NCBI RefSeq assembly: GCF_030272615.1
Contig: NC_081412.1
Location: 670,558,852 to 670,622,851, forward strand
Direction: 5' to 3'
Source of the DNA: Cryptomeria japonica
Taxonomy: Eukaryota > Streptophyta > Pinopsida > Cupressales > Cupressaceae
DNA length: 64,000 bases
The position numbers and the translations under genes were made by a program. Positions within the stretch are counted from its first letter, which is position 1; each line of letters begins with the position of its first letter. The notes beneath the pieces are model-generated. The model did not search any database, was not told where the DNA came from, and saw only the letters and a list, made by a program, of their open reading frames with translations. Of this stretch, positions 23,873-36,400 are shown in pieces.

Positions 23873-24775
23873 TGGAAGATCTAGGAGAAATGCAATTGTA
23901 GCCATAGCATCAGCAGCTTGATTCTGATCTCTAGGTATCTGCTCAAAGGTGATAGTAGTGAATGATGCCTTTAAACTGTCCACCATTTGTTTGTATGGCA
24001 TGAGTTGGTCATCCTTGGTCTAATATTCATTGGTTACTTGTCGGATGACTAGCTGGTAGTCGCCATATATCTGTAGCTCTTTTAATCTCCATTGTATGGC
24101 TAGTCTTAGTCCTGTGATTAGGGCCTCATACTCAGCCATCTTGTTCATGCATGGAAATGTGAGACTGTAAGACTTTGGGATGTTATCACCTTGAGGTATG
24201 ATAAATAGATTGCCTGCCCCTGAGCCATGCCTAGTGTATGGACCATCAAAGTATAGTTTCCTTGGTTGTGTTGCTGTGATCACAAATATATCTTCATCTA
24301 GAAAATTGGAAATGAGAGGATGATCTCCTATGAGGGTTGCATCGACCAACTGATCTGTAATAACTTGGCCCTTGATAGCCTTACAGTCCACATACTTGAT
24401 GTCAAATTCACTTAGAATCATCACCCATTTGGCCAAGTGGCCTATCAATGCTGATTTGCTGAGTAAGTACTTTAGTGGATCGGTCTTCGCAATAAGCTGT
24501 ACTTTATGTGTCAATAGGTAGTGCCTCAACGTAGTGGCGGCCAAGATTACTGCTAGGCAAGCTCTCTCAATAGGTGTGTAATTGAGTTCATAGCCAACCA
24601 GTGTGCGAGAGATGTAGTAAAAAACACACTCTTTCCCTCCTACATTATGTTGAGCCAGTAGCACTCCCAAGGCTGTATTAGTTGCTGAAATATAGAGTAA
24701 TAGAGGCTTACTCGGATCTGGTGGAATCAACAATGGTGTATTCAGGAGATAGTCTTTAAGTATCTGAAATGCTTG
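23873..24775 (-). pseudogene. Dual RNase H (retroviral-type then archaeal-type) of element B
   Basis: The first domain (about 24775-24320) has LLLYISATNTALGVLL, RTLVGYELNYTPIERACLA and IKYVDCK, the usual gypsy RNase H, with the first catalytic Asp position reading Ser (YISAT), probably a lesion. The second (about 24260-24020) has LYFDGPYTRHGSGAG, MAEYEALITGLRLA and IYGDYQLVIRQV, the catalytic D, E and D of the archaeal/plant-type RNase H gained by the Tat lineage. A TAG at 24020 ends this stretch, at a point where relatives have Gln (EYxTKDD). Confidence 0.85.
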
Positions 24776-25777
24776 CTAGCAGCTGGCATCCCATTGAAAG
24801 CGGATGTTTTTGTGTAACAGGTGTGTAAAGGGGTGACACTTATCCTCCAGTTGTGCAATGAATCTTTGGATGGATTGTAGATGCCCTTGTAATGTCCTTA
24901 GTTGACTGATGTTCTTTAGAGATGGCATGTCCATGATTGCTTTGACTTTTGCAGGATCAACCTCAATGCCTTTGCTTGAAAAAATGTATCCTAGAAGTTT
25001 TCCTGAGGTTACTCCAAAGACAAATTTCTTTGGGTTGAGTCGAACATGATATTGTTCTAGTCTGTCAAAGATTTTCTCTAATATTTCTAGATGACCTTCT
25101 CTTGTGAGTGATTTTGCAAGTAAGTCATCAACATAATCTTCCATTATGGTATGCATCATATCATGAAAGATGGTTGTCATTTCTCTTTGATAGGTCGCTC
25201 CTGCATTCTTTAGACCGAAAGGCATTACATTCCAGCAATATGTTCCCCATGGACATGTGAAGGCCATTTTATGTTGATCTTCTAGTGCGATCTTTATCTG
25301 ATTGTACCCTGAAAAGCCATCCATGAGTGAAAGCATGGCATGTCGTACTATTAGGTCCACTATTATGTTGATGTTGGGTAGGGGGAAGTCATCTTTAGGA
25401 CATGCCTTGTTTCGATCTCTAAAGTCAGTACAGATATAGATGCCCCCATTTGGTTTATCGACAGGCACAATATTGGATATCCAATTGGCATAATCAATTG
25501 GTCTAATGAAACCAACATCCAGGAGTTTCTTAAGTTCTATTTTGACTAGTACTGCAATCTGAGGATGCATCTTGCGAAGTTTCTACTTGATAGGCTTGGC
25601 TCCTTCTGCTATGGTGAGGTGATGCATGACTAAATTTGGATCAAGACTAGGCATGTCTGCATATGACCATGCAAAGTTGATATGACGCTTTTGGAAGAAT
25701 TCGACAAACTTAGGTTGTTCCTCTAGAGTTAAAAGAGATGCCAGATGTATGTGATGAGGAGTTTCAAGAGTCCCCAC
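24776..25777 (-). pseudogene. Reverse transcriptase of element B
   Basis: The fingers/palm order is standard for Ty3/gypsy: NWISNIVPVDKPNGGIYICTD, LSLMDGFSGYNQI, FGLKNAGATYQREM, then the catalytic box EDYVDDLLAKS (near 25120-25150) and the thumb with LGYIFSSKGIEV and LQGHLQSIQRFI. The catalytic YVDD is intact. A TAG at 25583 splits off the N-terminal MHHLTIAEGAKPIK segment, where relatives continue with Gln, and another TAG at 24776 divides it from RNase H. Frame is continuous with the integrase, so the pol frame has point stops rather than indels. Confidence 0.92.
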
Positions 25778-28332
25778 ATTGTATTCTTTTGTCTCTTCAA
25801 TAAGGATTGTTGATCATTCTTACTGTGTACTAGAGGGGAGGATGTCAAACCTTTCATCCTTTGGTGCCTCAGAGAGGTTTTCACCATTGGATACGCTCTT
25901 TCTTTTTACTTTTGTGGGATCAAAGAGTGCCACAGTGTGGTTTTCACTGGAAGATCCATGTTTTATTGTTATATTTTGTAGCTGAAAGGTTTGGCATCCA
26001 CCTCGAAGTGTGTTGTGCTATTAAGTTCAATGGTGAATCCAACTTTGTGATCCCCGCTTGGTATGTTATCCCATAGTTCCAAAAAGTCAATTATCGCCTT
26101 ATCATTTTGGAAGTGGTCAAGGCATGGGGGATTAAGTTGGTTCCATTCGATGAGTTCAGGATGGATAATGGGCATTAACTCATTGATTAGGTTAAGTTCG
26201 TTAGATGTGTTAGTGAGGGTTAAGACGTTGTGGTGAAGGTTGTTGATGGTACTCTCCCTATCAAAATCGGGCATAGGATGTGATGTAGGGTCTGTGGAAG
26301 ATGTTTCCATTTCAGGAATCCAAGTGGTCTTTATTTGTGCTTCTCTATAAATAGGGATGTCTTTGTGATTTTGAGATAGTGATGCGTCTTCCTCATCTGA
26401 AGTATTGAGATGGACGGAATCAAATTCCCACTCATGTGAGTTGGTATTTGAGTCACTCTCTAGTATCTGGTTGCCATACCATACTGGGATATCCTTTGAG
26501 TTAAACACTGCAGGTGTGGTCGGCTGATGTACCATTGTAGATGAAATGATTGGTGTTGCAGGAAGGATTATGGGGATCAGTGAATCTGATACAGCGAGTA
26601 TTAGCATTGTTGATCCTGCTGCTTTTGCTAGAATTGTCGGTGTTGTTGATACTGCTATGGGTTCTGATACAGTTGCTGTTGCTAATGGTGCTATTGATGG
26701 TATTGCTGCTGCTGATGGGGTTGTTGGGTTGATTGGTGGGATGATTGGTGTTGTGGATGGTTTTGCTAGGATTTTTAGCCTCAATGAGGTAGTTGCTATG
26801 GTATGTGGTTCTGCTAATATAATCAAAGGTGACCTCTTGGTAGTAGGTTGATATAGAGGTTTACTAGGTTTCCCTTTGAATCTGAGCTTAGGAAGTATCT
26901 CCTTTTGAAAGCCTAAACTTGTGTTATCTTTGGGCTTTAATTTCGACTGCAGCAGCTCATGTCGCCCTTGCTTGCAAGGTCCCAAAGCACTCTGACCATC
27001 ATAAACCATTCTTTGCATAATGAGAAGGCCTTTTCCATATCGATCTGTGGGAAGCTTAGCTTTTGGGATGTCCGTGGTGATTGGGTCTTTATAGATCCAT
27101 TCTGCTAAGTCTTCATCTCTGGTTTCTTCTTCTTGACTCTTTTGAAGGATGAAAGGCATCAAAGTGCATGCTGGCTTGACTAGTGGCATTTGAAGTAACC
27201 TTTGTGGTTTACCATCTGTTCTAGTAGAAGTGGGCATTTGTCCAACACAAAAGAGTTGGCTTAGATTGTACTCCCCAGGACCTTCCTCTGCCATTTTCAT
27301 CTTTAGCTTCTCTTGCTTGGGTATAGTGGTGTTTGAACTGGAAAGAGTGGCTAGACTTACATAGGACATGGATGTGATAGCTTCTTTGTTGTTGGGAATG
27401 GTAATCTCTAGCGAATGGTTGATATTGTTGCAATATGCAAAGGGATTTGCATAACCCAGGATTGTAATTTCCACGCCACTATGAGGAAACTTGATACACT
27501 GGTGGTAGGTGGATGGAACAGCTTGCATGGCATGTATCCAAGGTCTTCCTAACAACAAATTGTACGATAGAGGAAGGTCCAGAACTTGACATATGATGTG
27601 TTTCACTACTGGGCCTACATAGATTGGTAACACAACCGCTCCTTTTGAAGAACACTCTGCATCATCATAAGCTTTGATTGTTATCTTTTTGCGAGGATCC
27701 ACTGATTCAATTGCATACCCCAGTGCTGTGACCAATTGTAGTTTACAAATATTTAGGCCTGCTCCATTATCAATCAAGAATCGCTTGATCCTATGCTGGT
27801 TGATAAACCCTTCAATGTGGAGTGAGGTGTTATGAGGTTGCTGGAAGGATGTATTGTCAATTTTGGAGAAAGTGAGACAAGGTGATGACCTTAGATTTCC
27901 AACCATGGCTTGGAACTAAGCTGTATTTAGGTTTGCAGGGACTGACGCCTCTTGGAGAGCTTGATCCAAGATTGTTTTATGAGATGGGGATAGGCGCAAT
28001 AGCTCTAAGATAGATATCAGTGCGGGCATTTTATCTAATTGGTCCACAAGGTTATACTACTTTGGAATAGATGTGGTGCCTTGTGGAGCTACTTTTATGG
28101 TGATCTTGCCGTGACGTGTAACAACATTGCAAGTGGAGATAGGATTTTTGATGGTAATAGTTGCAATTTGTTCACTAGCATCATATAGGTGATTCATAGT
28201 GTAATTATAGGTGGCACCCATATAATCACTGGTATTTGTGTTTCGCCCTGAAGTGGAAGGACCCCTTTGATCTTGTGATGGAAGTATCTAATTGACATTC
28301 ATGAGAATATATTGAGGCCAATGCCCGATAAA
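25778..28332 (-). pseudogene. Protease and linker region of element B (Gag C-terminus to RT)
   Basis: A 645-codon frame (27906-25969) begins with the aspartic protease: FLIDNGAGLNIC (D-N-G-A active site, a form seen in Tat elements) and LPLSYNLLLGRPWIHAM. A Thr/Ala/Pro/Ile-rich low-complexity linker follows (about 26520-26800), then a conserved segment (GFTIELNS). Upstream, coding similarity continues to about 28332 across TAG stops at 27916, 28057 and 28288. No CCHC knuckle or capsid is left, so Gag is truncated. A frameshift lies between this frame and the reverse transcriptase frame. Confidence 0.8.
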
Positions 28333-30860
28333 ATTAATGAACAAACTTTTAGGAGAATGGTTAAAAGAATATGGAAAAACTATTTTAAAAACTTAAATCA
28401 AACCGTAAAATGTCAATTAATTGTTCAAATGATTAAAAATTTGAATTTTAGAGAGAATGATGAAAATTATAGGCCTAAGATCATCTGAAAGTAACAGTGA
28501 AAGAACTATTGAGAGAAATCTATTTGATGCATATCAAGCTATTGGTTCAAAATCATGTACTAAAGATTCTAATGCTACTCGATGTGTCATTACATCAACC
28601 ATAATAAGTAAGAAAATAAAAAAAATTGTTTGATAAGCAAAACAAGTAAGTCATTAAACATTAGTAGAACAACATTAAGTAAAACATTAAAGAGGTGGGA
28701 AAAAATACAGGAACCTAACAATAATTCTCTTTGGGAAATCTCGAGTAGACTACCACGCAAAGACATTAATTGAAATTTTTTGGCATGACAACACAAGAGT
28801 TTTGCCCAACCAAAGAGATGTTGTTAGAAGGCGAATCGGGTCTACAAATTGTGAGCCACATGTCAAACACTATTTGGATATGACTCAAACTAAATTTTAT
28901 GAAAGATTCCTTCAAAAGTTTCCTCAAATAAGAATCTCAAAGAATTTTTGAAATGACAAAACCTTTTTTTATATTAAGATTAATTATGTACGCACCACAT
29001 GTTGTTGTAGGATGGATATTGAATTTTCCATGCACTCTGATATTTTTTGGTCATATTTGTTCTACTTTGCACACTAACGATGTTTTGTAGGAATGCATTA
29101 TACAAGCACCTCCTAATTCAGTAAGAGAATTTATTTCAAGTGTGCTATGTAATAGACATGATGGTTACATTTATTATAAGATGCCTTGTTTGAAAGGTTT
29201 TTGTGCTATATGTGGTGGTTTGCAACATTTACCAAGATGCGTACATTTGGAGAGCACACATGAAATTGGTAGGAAATTAGTTTCTTTTGAAAAATACAAG
29301 ATAGTCACACATGGAGTTAAAGATGGAAAACATTTGAAGAGATGTGAGCCAGTGAAAAATGATATATGTGTAGCTGAATTTATGAAAATGTTTCAAGAGA
29401 AACTAGTTTATGAGTACATAATGCATACACATAGAGCTCGATGGTTAGAAGAGCAATTCAAGTTATGTAAGGACACATTTCCTCTTGGCACCATTGTCTC
29501 TATCGTTGATTTTGCTGAAAATTATACACTACAACCTCAAAATGAAGTGCAATTTATGTATTATCATTCTACACAAGTTTCTATTTTTGTACACATAGCA
29601 TTCATGTATGCAGATGATAGCACAGAGGAGGATAGAAAGGTTGTAAGCGAGTATCACTTGAGTATCACTTCTACATAAGTTATGATTGTACTCATTCATC
29701 AGAGCTTGTACAAGGATGCTTTAAAGTTTTCTATGATAGTTTAAGGGGAAGGAACATACAATACAACCGACACTTAATATGGTTAGATAATTGCACCACA
29801 CAATTTAAGAATGCAAGGATGTTTTATTGGTTGATAAGGGGCTGCATATGACAAGCGGTGTACAACATTTTTGGAATTTCACTGAGTCTAGACATGGTAA
29901 GGGAGAGCACGATGGTGCAGGAGCATGTGTAAAAAAAGCCCTAGCTAGAGAAGACTTGAAGTACAAAGGTGGTGCTGAGTTGATAGATGCAGAAACAATT
30001 GTGTGATGTTGTAAGTCTGTGATGGGTCTAGGTAATCCAGTTATGTCAATGGTTCATAGATATTTTTGGTTGATTACTAAATCTAACATTGAAAACTATC
30101 TATATTGTTGTACAGTTGCAGGATCGAGTGACATGCACTCATTTAGGACTTCAAATTCCAGTTCACTGGTAATTTATACGAGACATATGGTATGTTTTTG
30201 CTCTTAATGCATGTATTGTTTGTGGGAAGAATGGGAATCACAAGAGTGGGTTGACAAATGGTCTTGTAGACCGTTGGTTCCCATTGATACATATCGAATT
30301 CCCAAAGCACTACAATTGAGCCAGATGGAGACATCATTGGATTTTGACCATGTATCCGACCTAGTGGATTCAGGTGATTTTTTGAGTTAATTTTTTTGCA
30401 AGTATTCCTTTTGGTTCATTTTGTTGTAGATCATACTTTATTTTTGGTATTAATTAACACTTTATAAAATGCATGTCATGTGTATGCAGTTGTTGCAGAA
30501 GAGAACAATAAAGAAGGAACAAATTACTATTTGTGTCATTGTGTTAAGTCAAAAAGAAAATTGACAACTAGAATCATTGACGGAGAGGGTATTGAGTACC
30601 CAATAGGGTATGTTGTCATGATAGGAACATGGCTTAGAAGATACCCTATCAAGAATTCTGATGTTTGGTTGTTCGAGGACTTTGAAATACATAGACATAT
30701 TCTTCATTTCTCTAACCTTGTTGTTACAAAACATATTCATTTGATGAAGTATCGTGGTAGACCTCATAACAAGATTTTATGGAAAGTTCGTGAATCTGAC
30801 CACGAGGCAATACTTGACACAATACGGATTAGCGCTGATCCTAAAGGCTCACTTGATTGA
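28333..30860 (+). pseudogene. Transposase-like protein with DFAENY and HGKG..DG motifs, one intron
   Basis: Coding traces run from about 28480. N-terminal pieces include RVLPNQRDVVRRRIGS, HYLDMTQTKFYERF and a Cys-rich RTTCCCRMDIEF. The longest open part (29142-29678) has Cys-rich CAICGGLQHLPRC and VSIVDFAENYTLQ. Later frames give WLDNCTTQFKNARMFYW and SRHGKGEHDGAGACVKKAL. The final exon (30490-30860, YYLCHCVKSKRK) joins through a good GT-AG intron (30374-30489) that keeps the frame. From recall, this motif order matches a widespread, poorly characterised transposase-like family in animals and plants; the acidic residues resemble an RNase H-fold D-D-E/D set. Several stops and frameshifts mean it is dead. 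No terminal repeats were found. Confidence 0.6.
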
Positions 30861-30899
30861 TTTTATGGTTCAGTGTAGAATGATTTTGAGAATTTTGTA

Positions 30900-31200
30900 T
30901 ATATCGTCGATGAATTGTTCTATATTCATTTGTTTTATATATAAATGCCCATTAGTTGATTTTTACATGTTTAGGGGCATAATTTTGTATATTTAAATGA
31001 TAATGAGCTTATTTGTACATATGTAGATGCCAAATTTTGTATATTAAAATGGGGATGAGCTGAATCACACATATTGTAATGCCAAATTTTGTATAAAAGC
31101 CCATGAGATGATTTGTAAGACATTTTTTTGTATATTCAAATAGCCAAGAGTTGATTCGACCATATTTAGAGGCAAATTTTTGAATAATATGTGACAATGT
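30900..31200. repeat. Degenerate minisatellite, about 55-bp unit
   Basis: About five diverged units each end in a form of GCCAAATTTTGTATATTAAAAT and contain a GAG(C/T)TGATT-like word (at about 30950, 31005, 31060, 31110 and 31150). The repeat starts right after the transposase-like stop codon. Confidence 0.7.
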
Positions 31201-31334
31201 TTTGTGACTATTTTTTGTGTCTATGTTTTGAGTTTATGTGATGTGATAAGGTCAATCATGAGCATTCTTGATTCTTGTATAATCATGGAGAATTATTTGA
31301 GTCATTATTGGGTCATAGGGGACATAGATTGAGT

Positions 31335-32890
31335 AGAGATCGCATCGGTAGGGTATGATTCTCGTCATTCTAGAACTTTTGGATGCACAAGAGGAGCATG
31401 CCTAGTGTAAACCTGCCCACCTGTATGCGCTCGTGATGTTGGTTTGTGCACAAGACAAACCCAATCAATTATAGCCAATCCTGCAACTTTGCATTGCATG
31501 CAAGTGACAGTTTTTGCAGCAAGTGAAAAAATGCTACCAATTGAAAATGGCTTGGAGTCATCAAAAACCAAGATAGGCCATTATAGAGGAGCCTCATGCG
31601 ACCCCATAGGTTCAAACGGATCGATCATATGTGTCTTGGATTGTAAGAAATAGTCCGTCAAAGTTTGATAATTTTTTGGACTCAGGGCACTTCAGAGATC
31701 ACACCAGTAGGGTATGACTCTCGATGTTCTGACACTTTGGGATGCACAAGAGGAACATGCCTAGCATAAAACCACCCACTCAAACATTCTCGTGACATCA
31801 AATTGTGCACACGACGAACCAAATCAATTATAGCCAATCCTCCAACTTTGCATTGCATGCAACTAACGATTTTTGTAGCAAGCAAAACAAGTGCTACCAA
31901 TTGAAAATGGCTCGGAGTTGTCAAAAATAGAGATAGGCCATTGTAGAGGAGCATCAAATGACCCTACAGGTTCAAACAGATCGATCATATGTATCTTGGA
32001 TTGGAAGAAACAGTTTGTCAAAGTTTGACAATTTTTTGGACTCAGGGCACTTAAGAGATCGCGCCGGTAGGGTATGACTCTCGATGTTTCGGCACTTTGG
32101 GATGCACAAGAGGAGAATGCCTAGCATAAACCAACCCACTTGGATGCACTTGTGACATCAGATTGTGCACACAACAAACCAAATCAATTCTAGCCAATCC
32201 TGCAACTTTGCATTGCATGCAATTGATGGTTTTTGCAGCAGACGAAAAAATGCTACCAATTGAAAATGGCTCTGATTCATCAAAAATCATGATATGACAT
32301 TGTAGAAGAGCCTCACGTGACCCCATAGGTTCAAACAAATCAATCATATGTGTCCTGTATTGGAAGACACAGTCTGTCAAAGTTTGACACTTTTTTGGAC
32401 TCAGGACACTTGAGAGATCGCGCCGATAAGGTATGACTCTCGACGTTCTGATGCTTTGGGATGCATGAGAGGAGAATGCATAGTGTAAAAATACCCACCT
32501 AGACATGCTCTTGATGTCGGTTTGTGCACACGACGAACTGAACCAATTCTAGCCAGTCCCGCAACTTTGCATTTCATGCAACTGACAATTTTTGCAGCAG
32601 GCGAAAAAATGCTGCCAATTGAAAATGGCTTTGAGTCATCAAAAAATGAGATAGGAGATTATAGAGGAGTCTCACACAACCCCACGAGTTCAAATGAATC
32701 AATCATATGTGTCTTGGATTGGAAGAAACAATCTATTAAAGTTTGATAATTTTTGGGACTCAGGGCACTTGAGAGATTGCGTCGGTAGGGTATGACTCTC
32801 AACGTTCTGACACTTGGGATGCACGAGAGGAGCATGCATAGCGTAAACATGCCCACCCTAACGTGCTCATAATGTCAGTTTGTGCACACA
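31335..32890. repeat. 359-bp satellite, four full units and a partial fifth
   Basis: The word AGAGATC/T recurs at 31335, 31694, 32054, 32413 and 32772, spacings 359, 360, 359 and 359. Each unit contains GGTAGGGTATGA, TTTGCATTGCATGCAA and CAAAGTTTGA at fixed offsets. Units differ by roughly 10-15% by eye. The last unit breaks off near 32890. Open frames across the units are a by-product of the near-360 period. Confidence 0.92.
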
Positions 32891-32929
32891 ACAACCAAAA
32901 TTTGACCATTGCGAATGTGAGGGTGCTCT

Positions 32930-33290
32930 CGTACCAAACACATATTGTTGTTTATATTCATATTGGCGATTTTTGTTGTTTATATTCATATTATTGATTA
33001 CATAGGCAAATATTCATTTAAATTTATAAAAGGGCAGCCACCAAATACAATGAATACACAATAATGAACTGAATACAAGGAGTTTTGTAAGGTTAATTCA
33101 ACATTTTAGAAATTTTATCAAATCATATTCCATGATTGCAATGTTTTATATCATAATTTTTTGTTGTTTATATTCATATTGTTGATTACATAGGCAAATG
33201 AGCAGTTAACTTTATTAAAAGGACAACCACGAAATACAATGAATACAAAATAATGAACTCAGTACACATTTATTGGATCGAGTATCAACA
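32930..33290. repeat. Short direct duplication, unit about 120 bp
   Basis: A block with GTTGTTTATATTCATATT, GATTACATAGGCAAAT and ATACAATGAATACA occurs at about 32975-33085 and again at about 33165-33275. It separates the satellite from the end of the nine-exon gene. Confidence 0.75.
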
Positions 33291-33442
33291 TTTATATATA
33301 TCATAAAAAGGCATGTCTGCCAAGTCAATACAAGTATTACAAAAATGTGGCATATGCCATGTCCAAATTGATATACAATAAAAATGTAGAATATATCTAT
33401 ATGTATTGGTCATTCTATGACCAAAACTAACACTATATGATC

Positions 33443-36400
33443 CTAAACTTGTGGTGGATCATCAAAATCAAGCCTCTTCAATGCAGTACGCGGCTCTGTA
33501 GATGGTTGCAAAACCACAATTCAAAAGACAAGTTAGAATTCTTTTGTAGAAAATAGTTCACAATTAACAACATAACTATGCATTTAACTATAATAATATA
33601 GATTACCTCATCAGCTGATCTAGGAGCTGATGTATTCGCTCTCCTCTCCTTGTCACTCTTAGGAGTTTTCTTGAAGACATACTTAAAAGGATCCACATTA
33701 TGACCGTACTGTGAAGGGGTCTATTGTAGATTAAATGTACAATTAGTACAATGTACTAACATAAATATATCAAAAATACTTAAAAGCTATAATATAGAGA
33801 ATAATAACGTACCCATTCTTGAGATGCTTCTCCAATGGATTGAGGATGGCTCACCATCGATGGAGAAACTATCGCTATTACCTATACAAAAAATGATCAA
33901 AGATTAAATATAATTAATATAATGATAAGTATTGTAGGTTAAAAGCAATTAATGTAATTTATCAAACAAAAGTGTACCAGATCCTGAGATGCTTCTCCAG
34001 TGCATGGAGGAGGGCTCGCCATTAAAGAAATAACTATGGATATTTCCTGTATGAAAAATTATAAGATTATAATTTATCACAAGTTTTCATGTACACATGC
34101 ATATAATCATGAAATCAAGAAAATAAAGTAGAGATACATACCTTTGCCCTCTCTCAATCCACGGGCGAATCAGGTGCATTCAACAAATCCACATAGTGCA
34201 ATGGCCACTATACATGTAAAATAGACAAAAAAAACACTAATCAATCTACAAACCCCAACTAAGACTTGATTTCAACATTTTAAAACAATTATACAACTAA
34301 AAATGTGTTCAATTACCTTCTTCCCATGTTTTGGCATCTTCGAGGAATTTCTTTTCTTAGGACGAGGCCTAGATGCGGAGGGCGTACCCTAAAAAAACAA
34401 AATTAACTTGAGATATTACTACAGATAATATATTAAACATAATTTAAAAAATCTAAAATGAAATGACTTGCATATTCCATCAAAAAAATACATAAAAAAG
34501 GTTGTACAAAATATGATACCGTATAGCCTTGTGTTGGGACTGATTAAAATTGAGTCAATTTTATAGGCCCATTTCAAATTTTTGCTCTGCATACCTAAAT
34601 GAAGTCAGTTTGAACGACCTAGTTAGCAAGGGGGTAAAATGGGGCCAGTTGATTTTCAGAGGGTAAGGATCGGGATTCATGTCCCACACCTTTCATTTAG
34701 CCTATTCAGTGATGAGCAACTTTCAGAATTCAATTTGGATAACTTTACGAGGTACCTATTTTGAGGGGTGAGCTGGAAGTGCATTTTAGGCACAAATGCA
34801 GATTTTATGGAGTAGCCTTCTTTGAGCGATTACATCTTTTGCCCTGTTGATCATCATGAAAAAATTCAAAATGGATTCAATTTTATGCATTAATGTGAGT
34901 CACCCTGCAAAATTTCAGGTCTTGACGAATCCATTTGCTCAGTTTTCCAAACCGAATCTGTTTGCAGTTTGTGTGTTTTGGCAAGTCCCTGTTTCGACAG
35001 CTAGTCGGAGCCCTGTTTTGCACAATTGTAAAACTTGCCTCAGTAAGCATCATGCCAAAGTGTTTCTTCCAAGTTGATGTCAGTATAAATGGTGAGCTAC
35101 GTTTCAAATTTCAAGTCCTTATGAATCCGTTTGCTCAGTTTTCAAAGCTCAATCCGTTTGTAGGTTGTGATGTTTGCACAAGTGTAAAAATGTCCTGGTG
35201 AGCGTCATGTCAGAATGTTTGTTCCAGGCTAATGTTGGTATAAATGGTGAGCTACATTTCAAATTTTAAGGCTCTACCAATCCGTTTGATCGGTTTTCAA
35301 AAGAACTCATTTTGCCATCAAATTCAGTTATCCGCACTCCAGTGTTATATCAGTTAATGTAGCCATTTTTGTGAGCGCGCCGTTTGCATCCTGTCAGTCT
35401 GGTGATCGAACTAAGAATTCAAAGATTTAATATGTACTTAAAGGTACCTGTGTTCCAAATTTGAGGGCCTACGGAGGTCGTTTGATATTTTTGAGAAAGG
35501 CATCATGTGTTGCCAGAGCATTAACTTCATCAGGTCCGCAGTGTCGACAAAGCCAGTTGGGCATTTTCAGAAATTATTATCTCTTCGCTCGAGACTCGTC
35601 TTGAGAAATCGTTTGGTAGAAGTCATCCTTGTATATCAGAGTACACGCCTGTCAGATGGCGAGCTCCAGAAAGATGTTTTGACAGGTTTGAAAATTACAT
35701 CTTCGCGATTAAATGCGAAAATTGTGGCGTAATTGCCTGAAAGTTGCAAAATGCGGATTAATGATCCGAAAATGATGCGGATCGTTCCCAGAGGTATGTT
35801 TGAGGTCTGTGAAGATATTCCAAAGGCCAGTAGCTTGAAAACGAAATTTTTTTAGTCGGACCCACTTTGGGGCCCGACCTGGATCATGCCTGTGCCTTAT
35901 TATTTTACTCGCAACTTGGTTCGTTGAGAGAATTTCATAATGTTGAAATGTGGTTTGTAATCATGGAACGTGCCATAAGAGTTGAAAAGACTGTAGACCT
36001 CCAGGCAATTTCAGATTGACGATTTTAATGCCAAATCCTCCTTCAGCGACAAAGAAGAGATTTTAAAAAGTAAATGTATTTGGAGTGTGGCGTAATGAAT
36101 GGAATGGCACTCTTTATAAAATTTTAGCAAATGTCATTGGCATATTTAGCAAGCAAGCTAATCTCCTCCTTGTTATTCATGGTGTTTTAAAAGGGGATTA
36201 AATAAATTTCAGCTAATATAGTTGGCATGTGCCAGCTCCCTCTTTACCAAATTTGGGGAGATTCCAATGGAAAACTCTCAGCAAGTCCATTTAGATGGAT
36301 TAGACCTTTCAACAAAATGGTAAAGAAGGCAGCAGAAGCTTCAAAGCAAATGTGATAGCAACTTTCAATTGCTGGTATCATTTACACAACAACACACAAA

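Larger units (their letters stand above)
15406..28332 (-). mobile_element. Element B: Tat-lineage Ty3/gypsy retrotransposon, 5'-truncated
   Basis: On the minus strand, from high to low coordinates, it carries the protease region, reverse transcriptase, RNase H, a second archaeal-type RNase H, integrase (ending 22511), an antisense PMD gene (on +, about 17986-19955), a GCGC-type array, a polypurine tract and the 3' LTR. The dual RNase H arrangement is a published hallmark of Tat elements. The 5' LTR, primer site and Gag capsid are missing; similarity to coding sequence stops near 28332, where the transposase-like block begins. Confidence 0.85.

Noticed and set aside
22511-25777. Programmed amber suppression as the reason for TAG-only stops
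   Set aside because: Stops lie inside conserved domains at former Gln positions and vary between copies; methylation-driven decay is simpler. The pattern itself is kept as a finding.
31335-32856. Repeated protein-like frames on the minus strand of the satellite
   Set aside because: They arise because the unit is close to 360 bp (120 codons). Frames break at 359-bp units and no motif is recognisable.
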